From: Leucaena leucocephala
Lineage: Eukaryota; Streptophyta; Magnoliopsida; Fabales; Fabaceae
NCBI GenBank assembly: GCA_037074615.1
Contig: CM073549.1
Location: 4,035,001 to 4,099,000, forward strand
Reading direction: 5' to 3'
Length of the DNA stretch: 64,000 bases
Positions 48,226 through 59,626 of the stretch are shown here, piece by piece; within the stretch, counting starts at the first letter, position 1; every line of letters begins with the position of its first letter. Below the pieces are notes generated by a model that was given only the letters and a program-made list of their open reading frames with translations, did no database searches and was not told where the DNA came from. A program made the position numbers and the translations under genes.

Positions 48226-49143
48226 CAAATAGAAAAGCCAACTTTTGATCAATAATTTTTCAGTAACTTAAAGCACTACAAGCCTTTAATGTTATATACT
48301 TAGGCATATTCTTTTTATTTCTTCTTCTTAATAAATCACTTTTCTTAAAAGAAATAAAAAGAGTTGGGCCCTCATCAAGTCATCGTGTGTTCTATCTACA
48401 TTTTGACCGTAGCTAGGACATGATTATAGTTAATAATATTAAGGAGTTAAACTTTATCTTTCTCTTCAATTAACTAGTGAGGGGAAAAAACAAAGAAACA
48501 GATTAAGGGGCAAAATTAAATTTAGAGATTCATAAACTATATGTGTGTGTGTGTGTGTGTGTAAATACTTTCATCAGAGAAGGTTCCAACAAGGACTATA
48601 TATATATTTGCAGATTCTGCTAACCCATGTATATGGATGACACTATCATCGTATCAAATCTTTTTTGCATAAAAATTTTTCGTCTTGGCAACTTATTTTC
48701 CACACACACACACAGAGGATATGCTTGCATGTTAATTTGTTACGAGTTTAAAATACTCATATCTTTCTTTTATTTGTTAGCATAATACACAAGTGCTTTG
48801 ATTCTACCACAAAACATACTAATTCGAACTGTTTTCTTTTTGTTTGTCCAAATTTATATTGACAAAAGCTTTAAATCGGTAAACACATTTAGGTTATTGA
48901 TTTGTTGGTTGATTAGGTGAGAACTGACCAATTTAGTTGAATTTTTATAAAAAAAAAAAAAAAAAAGCGTAGTTTTGTGATGGAACTAGAAATTTGGGAT
49001 TGAACACAAGAGAGATAAGTCTTCAAAGAATTGTAGAACTACATATTTAGCTACTAAATCTTGGGACTCAACTTGATCTAATACATATCTTAATGGCTTC
49101 AATAGCAACATCGTCCCATTCAAAAGTAGAAAAGTGGCACCAA

Positions 49144-49322
49144 CGGGGGTTGGTCCGAGTGGTAAGCGGCTCGGTATCGTTTAAGCGAGGTCTCGAGTTC
49201 GAGCCTTGGTGTATGTAGAAAATTCCCGTTGGGAGACTTACCCACTATAGCCAGGTGCGCGACGCGGGTCGGATCCGGATGTAGTCGGGGTAAAACTCTG
49301 GTGAATCGGGTGGGCAATAAAA
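49144..49322 (+). repeat. tRNA-derived SINE, family 1, best-preserved copy
   Basis: Box A GGTCCGAGTGGTAAGCGGC and box B GAGTTCGAGCCTT are well preserved. The body ends GGTGAATCGGGTGGGCAA and an A-rich tail. The target duplication is 22 bp with one change (49122-49143 and 49323-49344, starting AAAAGTAGAAAAGTGGC), so this is probably the youngest insertion of the family here. A minus-strand open frame across it is spurious. Confidence 0.88.
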
Positions 49323-50017
49323 AAAAGTAGAAAAGTGGCGCCAATCACCTTACAATTTAGTGACACAAAAATTCCCCTATAATAAAAAATTACGGGTTTA
49401 ATCCCGTTTGAAATCTTTCACTGTTAATGTTAATATTTACCCCTGCTTTACTAAATAATAAGAAAAGATAGAATATGTAATGTTACATCACAACAAGATA
49501 TGAACCATATATATATATGCCGAGGACCACAAAGAGGGTAAGTGGAACCATCACATGCCTCTTAGCTTGTTTCGTCCATCCAATACAATAAGTGCTAAAG
49601 TTAATAAATGTGTTCTCATATAGTATATATTCTACACCTCTCAATTATTGAGCATCCTCGTAAAAAAATTTTATGTTACCCTATTCTAGCTGATTACATA
49701 TTTATTATAAGGTTCTTCTAATTACTTCTCAATTACCGAAGATTGGAAGTTGAGTCATTAAATTTATCTTAAATTAATAAATTTATTTAATTTTACCCCT
49801 ATTTAAAAGATAGAATTCGAGGTGCTCATTCACAAAATATTAAATATCAATTAATGATAAGGGTAAAATATGAATATTTTTTAAACTGTTTTAATTTGAT
49901 GTCGACAATTTAAACTTTGTCTGTTCTTAATTAATTAAAATCAATGTCAATTTTTTTATAAAGTTGATTATAAGGGGAAGACCATCAAATAAAATGTTGA
50001 TAGCTGGAAAGTTAATA

Positions 50018-50269
50018 CTCCTCGTATCCTTAATATAAGACTTATTTAACTAATTTGATTATATTAAAAAATTATTTAAATTAATTAATATGACATGTAT
50101 TTTCTAAAATACCCTAATCTTTTTCTTTAATTTTTTTCTTCCTCTCTTATTTGATTATCGTCGAGGGAGTTTTAATAGGAATAATTTAAAAAAAATAATA
50201 AATATAAAAAATATGTGTTATATTTAAAATTAAAATTAACTCCTTAGTTAGATATATTATGCGAAGGAG
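50018..50269. mobile_element. Stowaway-type MITE, 252 bp
   Basis: Ends CTCCTCGTATCCTTAATATA and ATATATTATGCGAAGGAG are inverted repeats flanked by TA on both sides (50016-50017 and 50270-50271). Size and TA target fit Stowaway (Tc1/mariner) MITEs. The interior is AT-rich and non-coding. Confidence 0.75.
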
Positions 50270-51841
50270 TATTTTTATTATTTACGTAGGTGCTTTGATT
50301 ACGTGATAAACATGTATAAAACACGATTTGGACAATTTACATATGATTTGTACATTTGAAATGAGAAATAAGCATCGTGTTCATCTTTCATTGGATAAAT
50401 AATATGCATTTGACACTGTCCCGAAGATTTTTTTCAAGAAAAAAATTATTAAAAAGAAATAGTCACATCATATTTTATGTTGAATTTTTGAAAACAAATA
50501 TGTGAATAGTTGAATGTATATGTCCTTTTTCTTCCAGAAAATTTGCTGAAAATCAAACTTTTATTTCAATTTATCTTATTTAGGGAAAAATTAGTAAACT
50601 TTTGCGCCACCGTATTACATTTGCCATATATCTGAAACAAATTAAAATTCAACATTGAGGTGTGAAAATGTGTTAAGAAAATGACATTGGAGCATTTATA
50701 CAGTTCAACCCATTAGAATATGATGTGTGTGTGTGTGTATGGTACTCCATTTTCTTGTTATGTTCATATCTGTTTTTAATTACTCACTAATTTTAATTCA
50801 ATAAACCATATTATATATATATATATATATATAATACTGTCATTCTATATGCGAGTCACTCGTGGGAAAAAATCTTAATCCTAAATATAATTCACTAATA
50901 GGATTATTAATGACCTTACTTCTTTCAATTTTATCCTATTGAATATAAAAAATTTATAGGGTAATTAATAATTTTTTTAATACATTTTCTTTAATAAGGG
51001 CGGATGTAAATTTTTTTATTAATTTAATATATTTTTTGGTACGCAAAAATGAAATGCAAATGCCTTACACAAACAAAATAGTATATTTTCAGTACTACTC
51101 ATGCATATTGTGGAGAACAAATAAGTCATATTGATAGATTAATGTAATTCAATGTTATAAGTTAGTTTTATTGTTGTGTGTGTGTGTGTATATATATGTT
51201 TATTGTCTCAACAAATGAAGGAAGTGAAAACTAACTCTGTTTATTGTTCCTTCCCTTGTTGTCTTCATATTACATAAATTTAGCTTTGTCGCATAAATTA
51301 AGTTCAAAAATAATTTAAGTACTATTTTCTAACCAAATTATTCCCGAAATGATTTTTTTATAAATATACAGAAAAACTAGCGAGGGATGAATTTTTTTTA
51401 GATAAACCTAAGATATCTATCGACGAAAGTAGTAATTAATCTCTTCACACGGTAGATTTCTCAAAAGAATTTTAGTACTGGTTATAAGACATTCTCTATG
51501 CATATCGTTAGAGATTGAACATTTGATTAGCTGTTTAAAAAATTTAACTAAGTACCAACTATGCTAAGCTTATGAAAATTTAATTTGTAGGAGAATGACT
51601 CTTTAAAGAGAACGACGAGAAAGTCATTGTTGGCAAAAAAAAAAAAAACGAAAGTTATTACTAAAATACATGGACAAAAAAATTGTTAAGTAATTGCTAG
51701 GTTCTTCAGCATGCCATGTCACGTGGAAAAATAATTTGAAAGAGCGTATTATGTATTATTCAACCATGAAAAAAAATTTTACTAATTCCATATTTTACTA
51801 AAAAAATTACTTGCAAGTCCTAAAGTGTTATTACATATACA

Positions 51842-51993
51842 CCCTCCGGTCCTATTATATGCGATGTTCTAGAAATAATTGATGGTTCACGAGTCATTCA
51901 ATTTGATAGGTCATTAATTAACTTTTTTAAGATTTGAATTAACTTATAATAGGAACCTCATATAAAAAAGCTTATAATATGAACCGAATGAAG
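51842..51993. mobile_element. Stowaway-like MITE, short
   Basis: The left end CACCCTCCGGTCCTATTATA and the complement of the right end, CACTTCATTCGGTTCATATT, are similar inverted repeats. The interior has no coding capacity. Boundaries are accurate to a few bases. Confidence 0.5.
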
Positions 51994-54900
51994 TGTTATA
52001 GGATATACTTTTTCAATTCTTAATATATGATATATTTAATTAATTTGATTAAATCAAATTAGTTAATATGATATATTTTTTTTAAAATATCCTAATAATC
52101 TTTTTTAACTTATTTTCTCGTTTCTTTACATGATTATTGTTGAGAAAATATCAATATAAATAAATTAAAAAAAAATTCATAAACATAAGAAATATACATT
52201 ATATTTATGACTAAATTCAACTTCTTAATTAAATCATATATTAAAGATTAAAGGAAATATCACATAATATTGCTCCTAGTTGTAGTTATTGAATGCAAGA
52301 CCTAATTTCATAAAAGTTTTTATTAGCTGATTTATTCCCTCTATCATAATATCCTGTTGCCAAAATTAGGGAGACCAAAAAAGTTAGTTAGTGTCTAAAT
52401 ATTCAAGACCCCCTTTGTAGTACAAATTGCATCATAAAATAAATCTTATATTAAAGATTGAAGAAGTTCTCCATTTGATCATAATAATAAGAGCTATATA
52501 GGGAGTCTACTTTGATCATAAATATAATATCATAATTCACTTTGTCCTATAAAATTCTAATTTTCTTCTCAAAGTATTCATATACAATTGTACATATTAA
52601 ATTTTTTTTATCAAATTTAGTATAAATACACATAATTAAAGAAGTTATTTTAAGAAAACTAACACACAACTATTATAAATAACTAACTTCATAATTTACT
52701 TAATTTATATGAATTAATTAAATATATTTTATATTAAAAATTAGAGGTAGTATTAATTAAGCATCCAGGGCATTCGAAATAAATAGAATACAACTCTCTC
52801 AATCCCACTAGATCAAGAAACCGTTTGATTATGACTAATTCCAGGTCTGAAAGATCTTCCCTATGATAATTATTACAGTATCATTATATTGACCAGCAAT
52901 GCTATCTTGCAAATAATAAGATATGGCGAGTTTTAATTCTGCTTATAATATTATATCATTAATACTTGCTTTTTTAATTTAAAAAAAATTCTTTTATACT
53001 ATACTCTCCAATCTTAAATATATGAATTAGATAATTAATATATAGAGATTAAAAATTTAGGTAAATTGATTATTTTAAAAAATATTTGTTGATTGTCCTA
53101 AAGCAACTTTTTAATTAATTAATAAAAAGAATTTAAAAAAATTATAAATTTAGAAATAAAGGGAATTAAGATGGAGTAAAATTTTTACCAAAGCTTGAGA
53201 TCAAGTAAAATATTTTTCTCACTCCACTTTTCTAGGGTTTTAATGAGCTAGCTGTTATTTTTGGTCGCATGCCTCCCCATCTCGCAAAGAGAACACTCAA
53301 CCCCACATGGGAAGATGCGCTGTAATTTAATTTCCATTTACAGAAAAATTCGCAGTCAATTTTTCACCACTGTGTTCTTTGTTGCCTTGAGATTTCAGTT
53401 GACAGATGATGAGCCCACATTCAATGAATCCAGAAAGAAAGATAAAGATATTTTGGGGTTACATATCAACAATATCGGCAAATATTTACTTCCTCTTTCT
53501 CTCTACAATATAAATTTATTCGTTTTTCCCCCTTTTTTGGAATATATTTATTCATGCCACTCGATGCTTCTCTGCAGAATTCCATGAGTGGTGCAGAGCT
53601 TTTATATATTAAGTAATTTCGTCAATTTTTTGTACCGCTTTATTACTGATTTTTTTTTTTACATTTTTTTATTGTTTATACTTTATATTTAATAATGTTT
53701 ATATTCTTCAACTTTTATTTTATTATTCATACAAGGGTCAGTTATCATTATTTTCATCCGATTTTCTTTTTCAAACCTGACATTCCTTGTTTTAGATGGC
53801 TCAAATATTCTGGTATGAAAATTTCAGGGTGAGTGAGGTAGAATAGAACTTAGAAGGACCATGATGAAGCAAAGAGAATTGAAGGAAAATTACAATGGTG
53901 AGATTAGATAATTTATAAGTATTTTTTTAAATATTTTTTTTTATTAAAAGGTAAACTTATCTTGAAACTTTTATGCCATGCGCAATTATTTTATCCTTAA
54001 CTTATTCTATTGGAACCTTTGACCAATGTTCAACTGTTAGTTATTTATATGAAATTGTTTAATTACAAAAAAATTTGTACTATAAACTAAATCTTATATT
54101 AAAGATTAGAGAAATAAATATTAAAAATAAAATATATTAGTGTCTTATATTTAAGATCAAATATAACTTTTAAACTAACTCTTATATTAAGAATTAGATG
54201 TAAGATTATAAAGATCAACTTTATTTAATGTGAAATTCACTCACAATTGGAGATCTTAGCAATTCAATTTTTATCTTTTTAACAAAAAATATTATTTTTA
54301 AATTAAATTTATTCGTCCAATCAAATTTATTTTAAATTTTTCTGTCTATTCGGATATTTTTTATTAATTTCCTAAACATAAAATCCTTCCCTTTTCAAAT
54401 TTGTACCACTCTAGCATATTTGGGTGCATTTTTTGTTTTTAGGTACAAGCATACTTGAGTTCATAAAAAACCTTGTATGCCCACTATATTTAAGTTTAGA
54501 TGAGAAATTTTAATAATATATATAACCGTAGAAATTAAAGAGCCTTCTCTGACATGAAGTTTGTGAAAAATTGGCTGCGTAATCGAATGGAAAATCTATA
54601 GATGAATGGTAGTCCAATGACTTATATTTAAAAAAAAAAAATGTTTTCAATAACGCTGGTAATGAGCCGATCATTCAACGATTTTAAAAAATAAAACCAT
54701 GAAGGGAAAAATTGTAACTTATGCAAATATTTATTTTATGTATATTAAATTATTTTTAATTAGGGTTATAGAGCACCCAATATCCTGATCTTATTTTTTA
54801 TATGCGTCCAGTATCCTAATCTTATAGCTTACCCATAATCTTTTTAATTTAGTACAATTTTACACATAATTTTATTTCTTAAATGTATTGATAACATACG

Positions 54901-55448
54901 TATATCTTTTAGGACTCGAACTCGAGAACTAGAAGAATTTAACAAGACCTTACACTGCTACATCAATTATGTGTTGGTAGATTTACTCCTTTATAATGGT
55001 AATGGTAAAGACAACATTTTTTTCTAACTTAAGATTACACCACTTGTTAGTTTATTATACCTAATGTTCTGGTGACAATAGTTTAAGGTTTAAAAACTAA
55101 AAATATTCTTTAACTCTAAATTGTATAAATAATGAAAATGATTTAATATAGGTTTTTTGATAAAAAGACAAAATGACATTAAAATAACTAAAGTTTTACA
55201 AGGAGCTAAAGCACGCACATAGAACAAAGATCATTAGAAAAAACTGAGAAGAAGAGGAAACTGAAATAACATGAAGAAAAAGATTTAATAAGAGATATGA
55301 TCTCTAATGATTTAATATAGGTAAGTTTGAGGCTACAAAAAAAAATAGTTTCCTAAATTAAAATTTAGAAAGGTTAACTTTCAAATCCGAGCCCAGATTC
55401 GGACAAGTAGTCTTGTTTCCTAAATCGTGAGTTTCCTAAAACATAAAT

Positions 55449-55474
55449 CTCTCTCTCTCTCTCTCTCTCGCCTC

Positions 55475-55530
<56 letters not shown>
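55449..55530. repeat. CT then TA microsatellites in the B3 gene promoter
   Basis: A CT run (55449-55469) followed by about 27 TA units (55477-55530). The TA run ends 40 bp before the start codon of the B3 gene and occupies the place where its TATA box and transcript start should be. Confidence 0.85.
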
Positions 55531-55532
<2 letters not shown>

Positions 55533-55570
55533 ACCCTCTCAAATCTATATCATTTAGCTACATCTTAATC

Positions 55571-56029
55571 ATGGTTTCCTGCATGAGAAAGAGAGTGGAC
55601 TGTGTAAAGCCTGAAGAGAGTGATTCCACTTCTGCATGGGGTTGTTCGACTGCTCTGAGAATCTACGATGATCCGTGGAAGATAAAGAAAGTTTTGACGG
55701 CCACCGACGTCCTCCGACACCATAGCAGGCTACTGTTACCCTTGGACTTGGTTCAGAATCTGATGTGCAGCGTCCTAACAGATGATGAAAACTTGAAACT
55801 AGATTCTGGACATGGAGCTGAGATCAAGATTTGGGACGTGTCCACCATGTCGCTTCACTCTCTGGTTCTCAAGAAGTGGGCCTCTTCCGGGAGCTTCGTT
55901 CTGATTGGGAAGTGGAACGAGGATTTCGTGAAGAGGAGGAATCTAAAGAAAGGAGACGAGATTGGGTTTCAGTGGGACAAGTTCAATCATCGCTTCAATT
56001 TCTCTGTTCTTCATCGTGCCATGCCTTGA
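55571..56029 (+). CDS. B3-domain protein, single exon
   Basis: 152 residues with no intron. The first 35 residues are unremarkable; then a plant B3 DNA-binding domain from about residue 36 to 147: WKIKKVLTATDVL, a HSRLLLPLDLVQN helix segment, IKIWDVSTMSLHSLVLKKW, FVLIGKWNEDFVKRRNLKKG and DEIGFQWDKFNHRFNFSVL. The order and wording match the short single-domain B3 proteins typified by Arabidopsis At2g33720, a poorly studied branch of the REM-like group. It is expected to be nuclear and bind DNA; the target is unknown. The dense block of family matches in one open frame makes a real gene likely. Its core promoter region is a TA microsatellite. Confidence 0.85.
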   Translation: MVSCMRKRVDCVKPEESDSTSAWGCSTALRIYDDPWKIKKVLTATDVLRHHSRLLLPLDLVQNLMCSVLTDDENLKLDSGHGAEIKIWDVSTMSLHSLVLKKWASSGSFVLIGKWNEDFVKRRNLKKGDEIGFQWDKFNHRFNFSVLHRAMP

Positions 56030-57304
56030 TTTTATTCATGGCTATATATATATGTGTGTGTGTGTGTGTGTCCATACGCCAGTAGTAATGTTCAGAGTGT
56101 TTTGTTTTATATGTCAGTTTTGGATACAATGAGGAATTCTTCTGGTACTATGAGAACTGAGGTTAGCGGAAGACGATGAGCCACCATCAGATGATGATTT
56201 TGTTTCTATATACATATGATGTATGCCCTTAATTAAGCTGCTCCCTGTTGTTAACTACACTCCTCTTGTTTATTTCCTTTTTTGTTTGTTTGTTTGTTGT
56301 GATATATGATCACTAACTATTGCTCATGTATAAATGGCTGTTCACGTACACAAGTTTGTGTGTGTATATATGCAATACTGGGAAAATTGCTTATAAGACT
56401 TGGGGAGCGAGTATAATGAGATATATGCCCACAGTGCAATTTAATGTACGAAGAACACGGCAAGTGTATCCAGAGGCTGAACAATTTGTGTTTTTTTAAT
56501 ATGATTTCATTAATTAACCATTTATTCATTTATTCCAGTTATAATTTCAAGGTTAGACCATCTAAATTAAAATTAGATGCCCAATATTTTATCTTATTTT
56601 TATAATTTTAAGTTTGTACTTAATAATGTTACATTATAAAATTTAAATAATATTCCAACTTATCAATCTTTCAAATAATAATAGCTTTTGATAAAAAAAA
56701 AATAACTTTAACTTAAAAATAAAAGTAAAAAATTTAAACCATTTAAATTAAATATAATGAATGAAGGAGGATATAATATTAACCCTTCCGGTCTACAATA
56801 TAAGTCAATTTTAACTGATTCACACTAATAAAAAAATGGTCGCTAACTCTTGAAATATATTTTAAATTGATTTTTTTTAACTTTACCCCTATTAAATTAA
56901 ATGAGAGTTTGAACAATGGAGAAAACTACAAATAGTCATATTTAAATGAGAGTTTGAACAATGGAGAAAACTACAAATAGTCATATTTAAATATTAATTA
57001 TAGAGATAAAATTGATAAATAAATATTAATTAATCTCTTAATAATTTATATTGAGGACTAAAAAATTTTTCTAGAAGAGTGACTTATATTATTGATATAA
57101 ACTCCATAGACACATTCATTCATTTATTGATTAGAGCAAAATTAATTACTAATATATGAGATTCAATGGAAGAAATCAATGAAATTAATGAGATACCACC
57201 TTAATTTAACAAAATGAATACAATTGAATATAGAGAATTCAATATCCATTAATTCCAATTAATAGAGTCTGTTGATAATAAATGGTGTTAGGCTCCAAGC
57301 TTCT
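56030..57304. other. Intergenic, includes tandem repeat and MITE remnant
   Basis: Includes the B3 gene 3' region with a TA/TG run (56043-56072), a MITE-like sequence starting CCTTCCGGTCTACAATATAA near 56786, and an exact 45-bp tandem duplication (56898-56990). From about 56646 onward the sequence is the left part of the duplicated peptide-gene segment. Confidence 0.5.
56898..56990. repeat. Exact 45-bp tandem duplication
   Basis: ATGAGAGTTTGAACAATGG starts at 56901 and again at 56946; the whole 45-bp unit is identical in the two copies, so the duplication is recent. Confidence 0.9.
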
Positions 57305-57312
57305 TATATAAA
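57305..57312 (+). promoter_or_regulatory. TATA box of the peptide gene
   Basis: TATATAAA, 79-86 nt upstream of the ATG at 57391, implying a leader of about 55 nt. Confidence 0.7.
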
Positions 57313-57390
57313 GCCAAGCCATGCTGAAGGCCAAGCACACCAACCAGTACTGGAGAATTCTTAAGTTGAATAAAGGATCAAGTGAAGAAG

Positions 57391-57648
57391 ATGATGCAGA
57401 AGAAACTCATAACCGTTCTTCTTCTTCTTGTTGTTCTTAGCTCATCAAGCTTTGATCATGCAGAAGCCAGAAACCCAGATATCATTCACAGCCTGAAATC
57501 TGAAGAAGGAGCTTCATTATTAGGACATCATCGTCATGGTCACAAACATGGAGCTCCTGCACCTTGTCCTGTAGAAGGAGCCCCGGTCCCAGCCCCAGCC
57601 CCAACCCCAACCCCCACACCAACACCAACACCTAGCCCCACCATCTAA
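57391..57648 (+). CDS. Small secreted Pro-rich peptide precursor, unknown family
   Basis: 85 residues, no intron. Residues 1-28 form a clear signal peptide (MMQKKLITVLLLLVVLSSSS, cleaved probably after HAEA). The mature part starts with RNPDIIHSLKSEEG, then a His-rich stretch GHHRHGHKHG, one Cys, and a tail of alternating Pro with Ala, Val, Thr and Ser (APAPCPVEGAPVPAPAP onward). Pro alternating with Ala/Thr/Ser is what prolyl hydroxylation and arabinogalactan addition recognise, so an AG-peptide-like wall glycopeptide is one reading; a cleaved signalling peptide is another. I do not recognise a named family. Expression is supported by a good TATA box (57305) and an AATAAA at 57742. A broken paralogue follows at 58941. 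Confidence 0.75.
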   Translation: MMQKKLITVLLLLVVLSSSSFDHAEARNPDIIHSLKSEEGASLLGHHRHGHKHGAPAPCPVEGAPVPAPAPTPTPTPTPTPSPTI

Positions 57649-58940
57649 TATATTTCTGCTTTGATGAAGATTATGTTTAATTGTGATTATCAGTGTAATA
57701 TTACACCAGTTTGATGAATTATTATCCTATCTACATTCTTGAATAAAATTCTATTTTCTGTTAATATTTGCTCCTACATTTTAGGAAAAAAAAATTATTG
57801 GTCCAATCCGTAATATCAGAAGTACAGCAGTAACAACAATAACAAGCTTTATCCCACTAAGTGAAGTTAGCTATATAGATCGCACGATGCTATTATGTTC
57901 TATAAAAACATAATTCTTAGATAAATTGTTGACCGAGAGATCCCGCTCAATAACCTCGTTAAGTGTTCTGTAATATCAGAAGTAATTTAATTAATTTAAA
58001 TAAATTAATAAAATGAGATAAATGACTTAATTTATAACATATATCACTTTGAGTTCCTTAAAATACTCATGTATAATATTACTTTATATATACCAACGGA
58101 AGTTGGGTTTAGTAGAAAAAATAGTTTTTCACAACATGGTGAATCAATATTCGAATCCCCGTAGGAAGAAAATACCTGTGCATATATATAAAAAAAATTA
58201 CATTATATATCTGTTTATAATTCAAGTAAATTATTAGCTTAAAAAATAATAAATATTAAAGATAATATAAATTAAGGTATTATATTTAAGAATAAAATAA
58301 ACTCTCTAACAAGTTCCTATATTTAGGATCGATGGAGTATAAATTTAAAAAATAAAATAAATTAAAGTCTGAAAATGATAATTAATGTTTGTCTGTCAAT
58401 TTTACCCCTACAATTAATGCTTAAAATGTAATTCTTTATATTTTTCTCTCTCATTCAAAACTTCATTTGATTGGGGTAAAATTGAATTTTTTTAATTTAA
58501 AATATATTTAATGAGTTAACTATTATTTTTTTTATTCGTGGGAATCAGTCAAAGTGATTTATACTGTGGAACAGATGGAGTAAAATAAGAATAATATTTG
58601 AACTGTCAATCTTTCAAATAATAGTAGCTTAACTTCAAAAATAAAAATAAAAATAATTAAAATCTAAACTATTCAAATTCAAACTAAATTAATCCTCCTA
58701 TATATAAGAATGGACGAAGAAGGAGGAGGATAAAAAATAATTACATATAAGCTCCACAAACGCATCCATTTATTGTTTAGAGCAATATTAATTACTAATA
58801 ATATATCACATTCAATGGAAGAAATCTGAACAAATTGATGACGGTATGTTTTAATTTGAAAATTCAAGTCAAACGAGGGAAAAACGGACAAACAAAATCA
58901 ACCTGATTACTGAGAGTTGAGTGAAAGATCAGTGAAGAAG
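57649..58940. other. Intergenic between peptide copies
   Basis: Holds the 3' UTR of the peptide gene, a SINE-like fragment (58097-58190), two Stowaway-type right ends (GATCGATGGAG near 58339 and ACAGATGGAG near 58578, each followed by TA), and from about 58600 the upstream part of the duplicated segment. Confidence 0.45.
58097..58190 (+). repeat. SINE-like fragment
   Basis: Contains a box-B-like ATTCGAATCCCCG and ends CCTGTGCATATATATAAAAA. No box A or target duplication was identified, and it differs from the other SINE families here. Confidence 0.35.
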
Positions 58941-59278
58941 ATGATGCAGAAGAAACTCATAACTGTTCTTGTTGTTGTTGTTGTTGTTCTTAGCTCATCC
59001 AGCTTTGATCATGCAGAATTGCAGAGGCCAGAAACCCAGATATCATTTACCACTTGAAATCTGAAGAAGCTTCATCGTCGTCAGTGTCTACAGATGAGGT
59101 TTTTGGAACGTTTAATTCAGGACCTTCTCATGGACATGAGCCGCTGCAACGACCGCCATCAAACACCGTGGGATCATCATCGGAAATTCATCGTCACTAA
59201 CCTGTAGCTCCAGCCCCTTGTCCCGAAGAAGGAGCCCCAGTCCCAGCCCCAACCCCCACACCCACACCCACCATCTAA
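58941..59278 (+). pseudogene. Broken tandem copy of the secreted-peptide gene
   Basis: Strongly similar to 57391-57648 at both ends (MMQKKLITV start, GAPVPAPTPTPTPTI-type tail). An extra 8 bases around 59019-59026 shift the frame, so the open frame stops after 38 codons (TGA at 59055). If the shift is ignored, a second stop (TAA at 59198) remains before the Pro-rich tail. Between the breaks it has about 30 codons absent from the intact copy, including FNSGPSHGHE, which recalls the SGPS core of PIP-type signalling peptides; that likeness is only suggestive. The signal peptide codons carry an expanded GTT run (VVVVVV). Unless introns rescue it, it is not functional. Confidence 0.8.
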
Positions 59279-59626
59279 CATATTTCTGCTTTGATGAAGA
59301 TCAAGTTTAATTTTGATTATTAGTGTAATATTACACCAGTGTGATGAACTACCCTATCTAGATTCTTCAATAAATTTTTAATTTTCTAAGACATTTTCCT
59401 TGCAAGTTTTATTTTGATAATTACTCATCAAGGTTATAACTTTTTCTTGTGACCAAGGCCACATCTTCCGTATGAACACTATCTGCTCTTTTCTGTTTCA
59501 TTATTTCCATACAGTAGCAGAGATCTAATATGATTCATATGAGTCTGTGGATTGAGTCATAAACATAACAAGTCATAAGCAAATCCGCAACAGATATTAT
59601 GAAAAGAGGTCATAATAATAAGCAAG

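Larger units (their letters stand above)
48226..55476. other. Long gene-free interval
   Basis: 7.2 kb with no gene recognised. It holds a GT microsatellite (48541-48562), a SINE (49144-49322), MITEs (50018-50269, 51842-51993 and weaker traces near 52005-52260 and 52500-52750) and a TA run near 50813-50834. The open frame at 53261-53587 has no family similarity. The first 1-2 kb are presumably the distal AG promoter. Confidence 0.5.

Noticed and set aside
49120..49344. 74-codon minus-strand open frame
   Set aside because: It is the antisense of a SINE and its target duplication.
53261..53587. 108-codon plus-strand open frame
   Set aside because: No recognisable domain, no clear promoter, and its second half is AT-driven low complexity.
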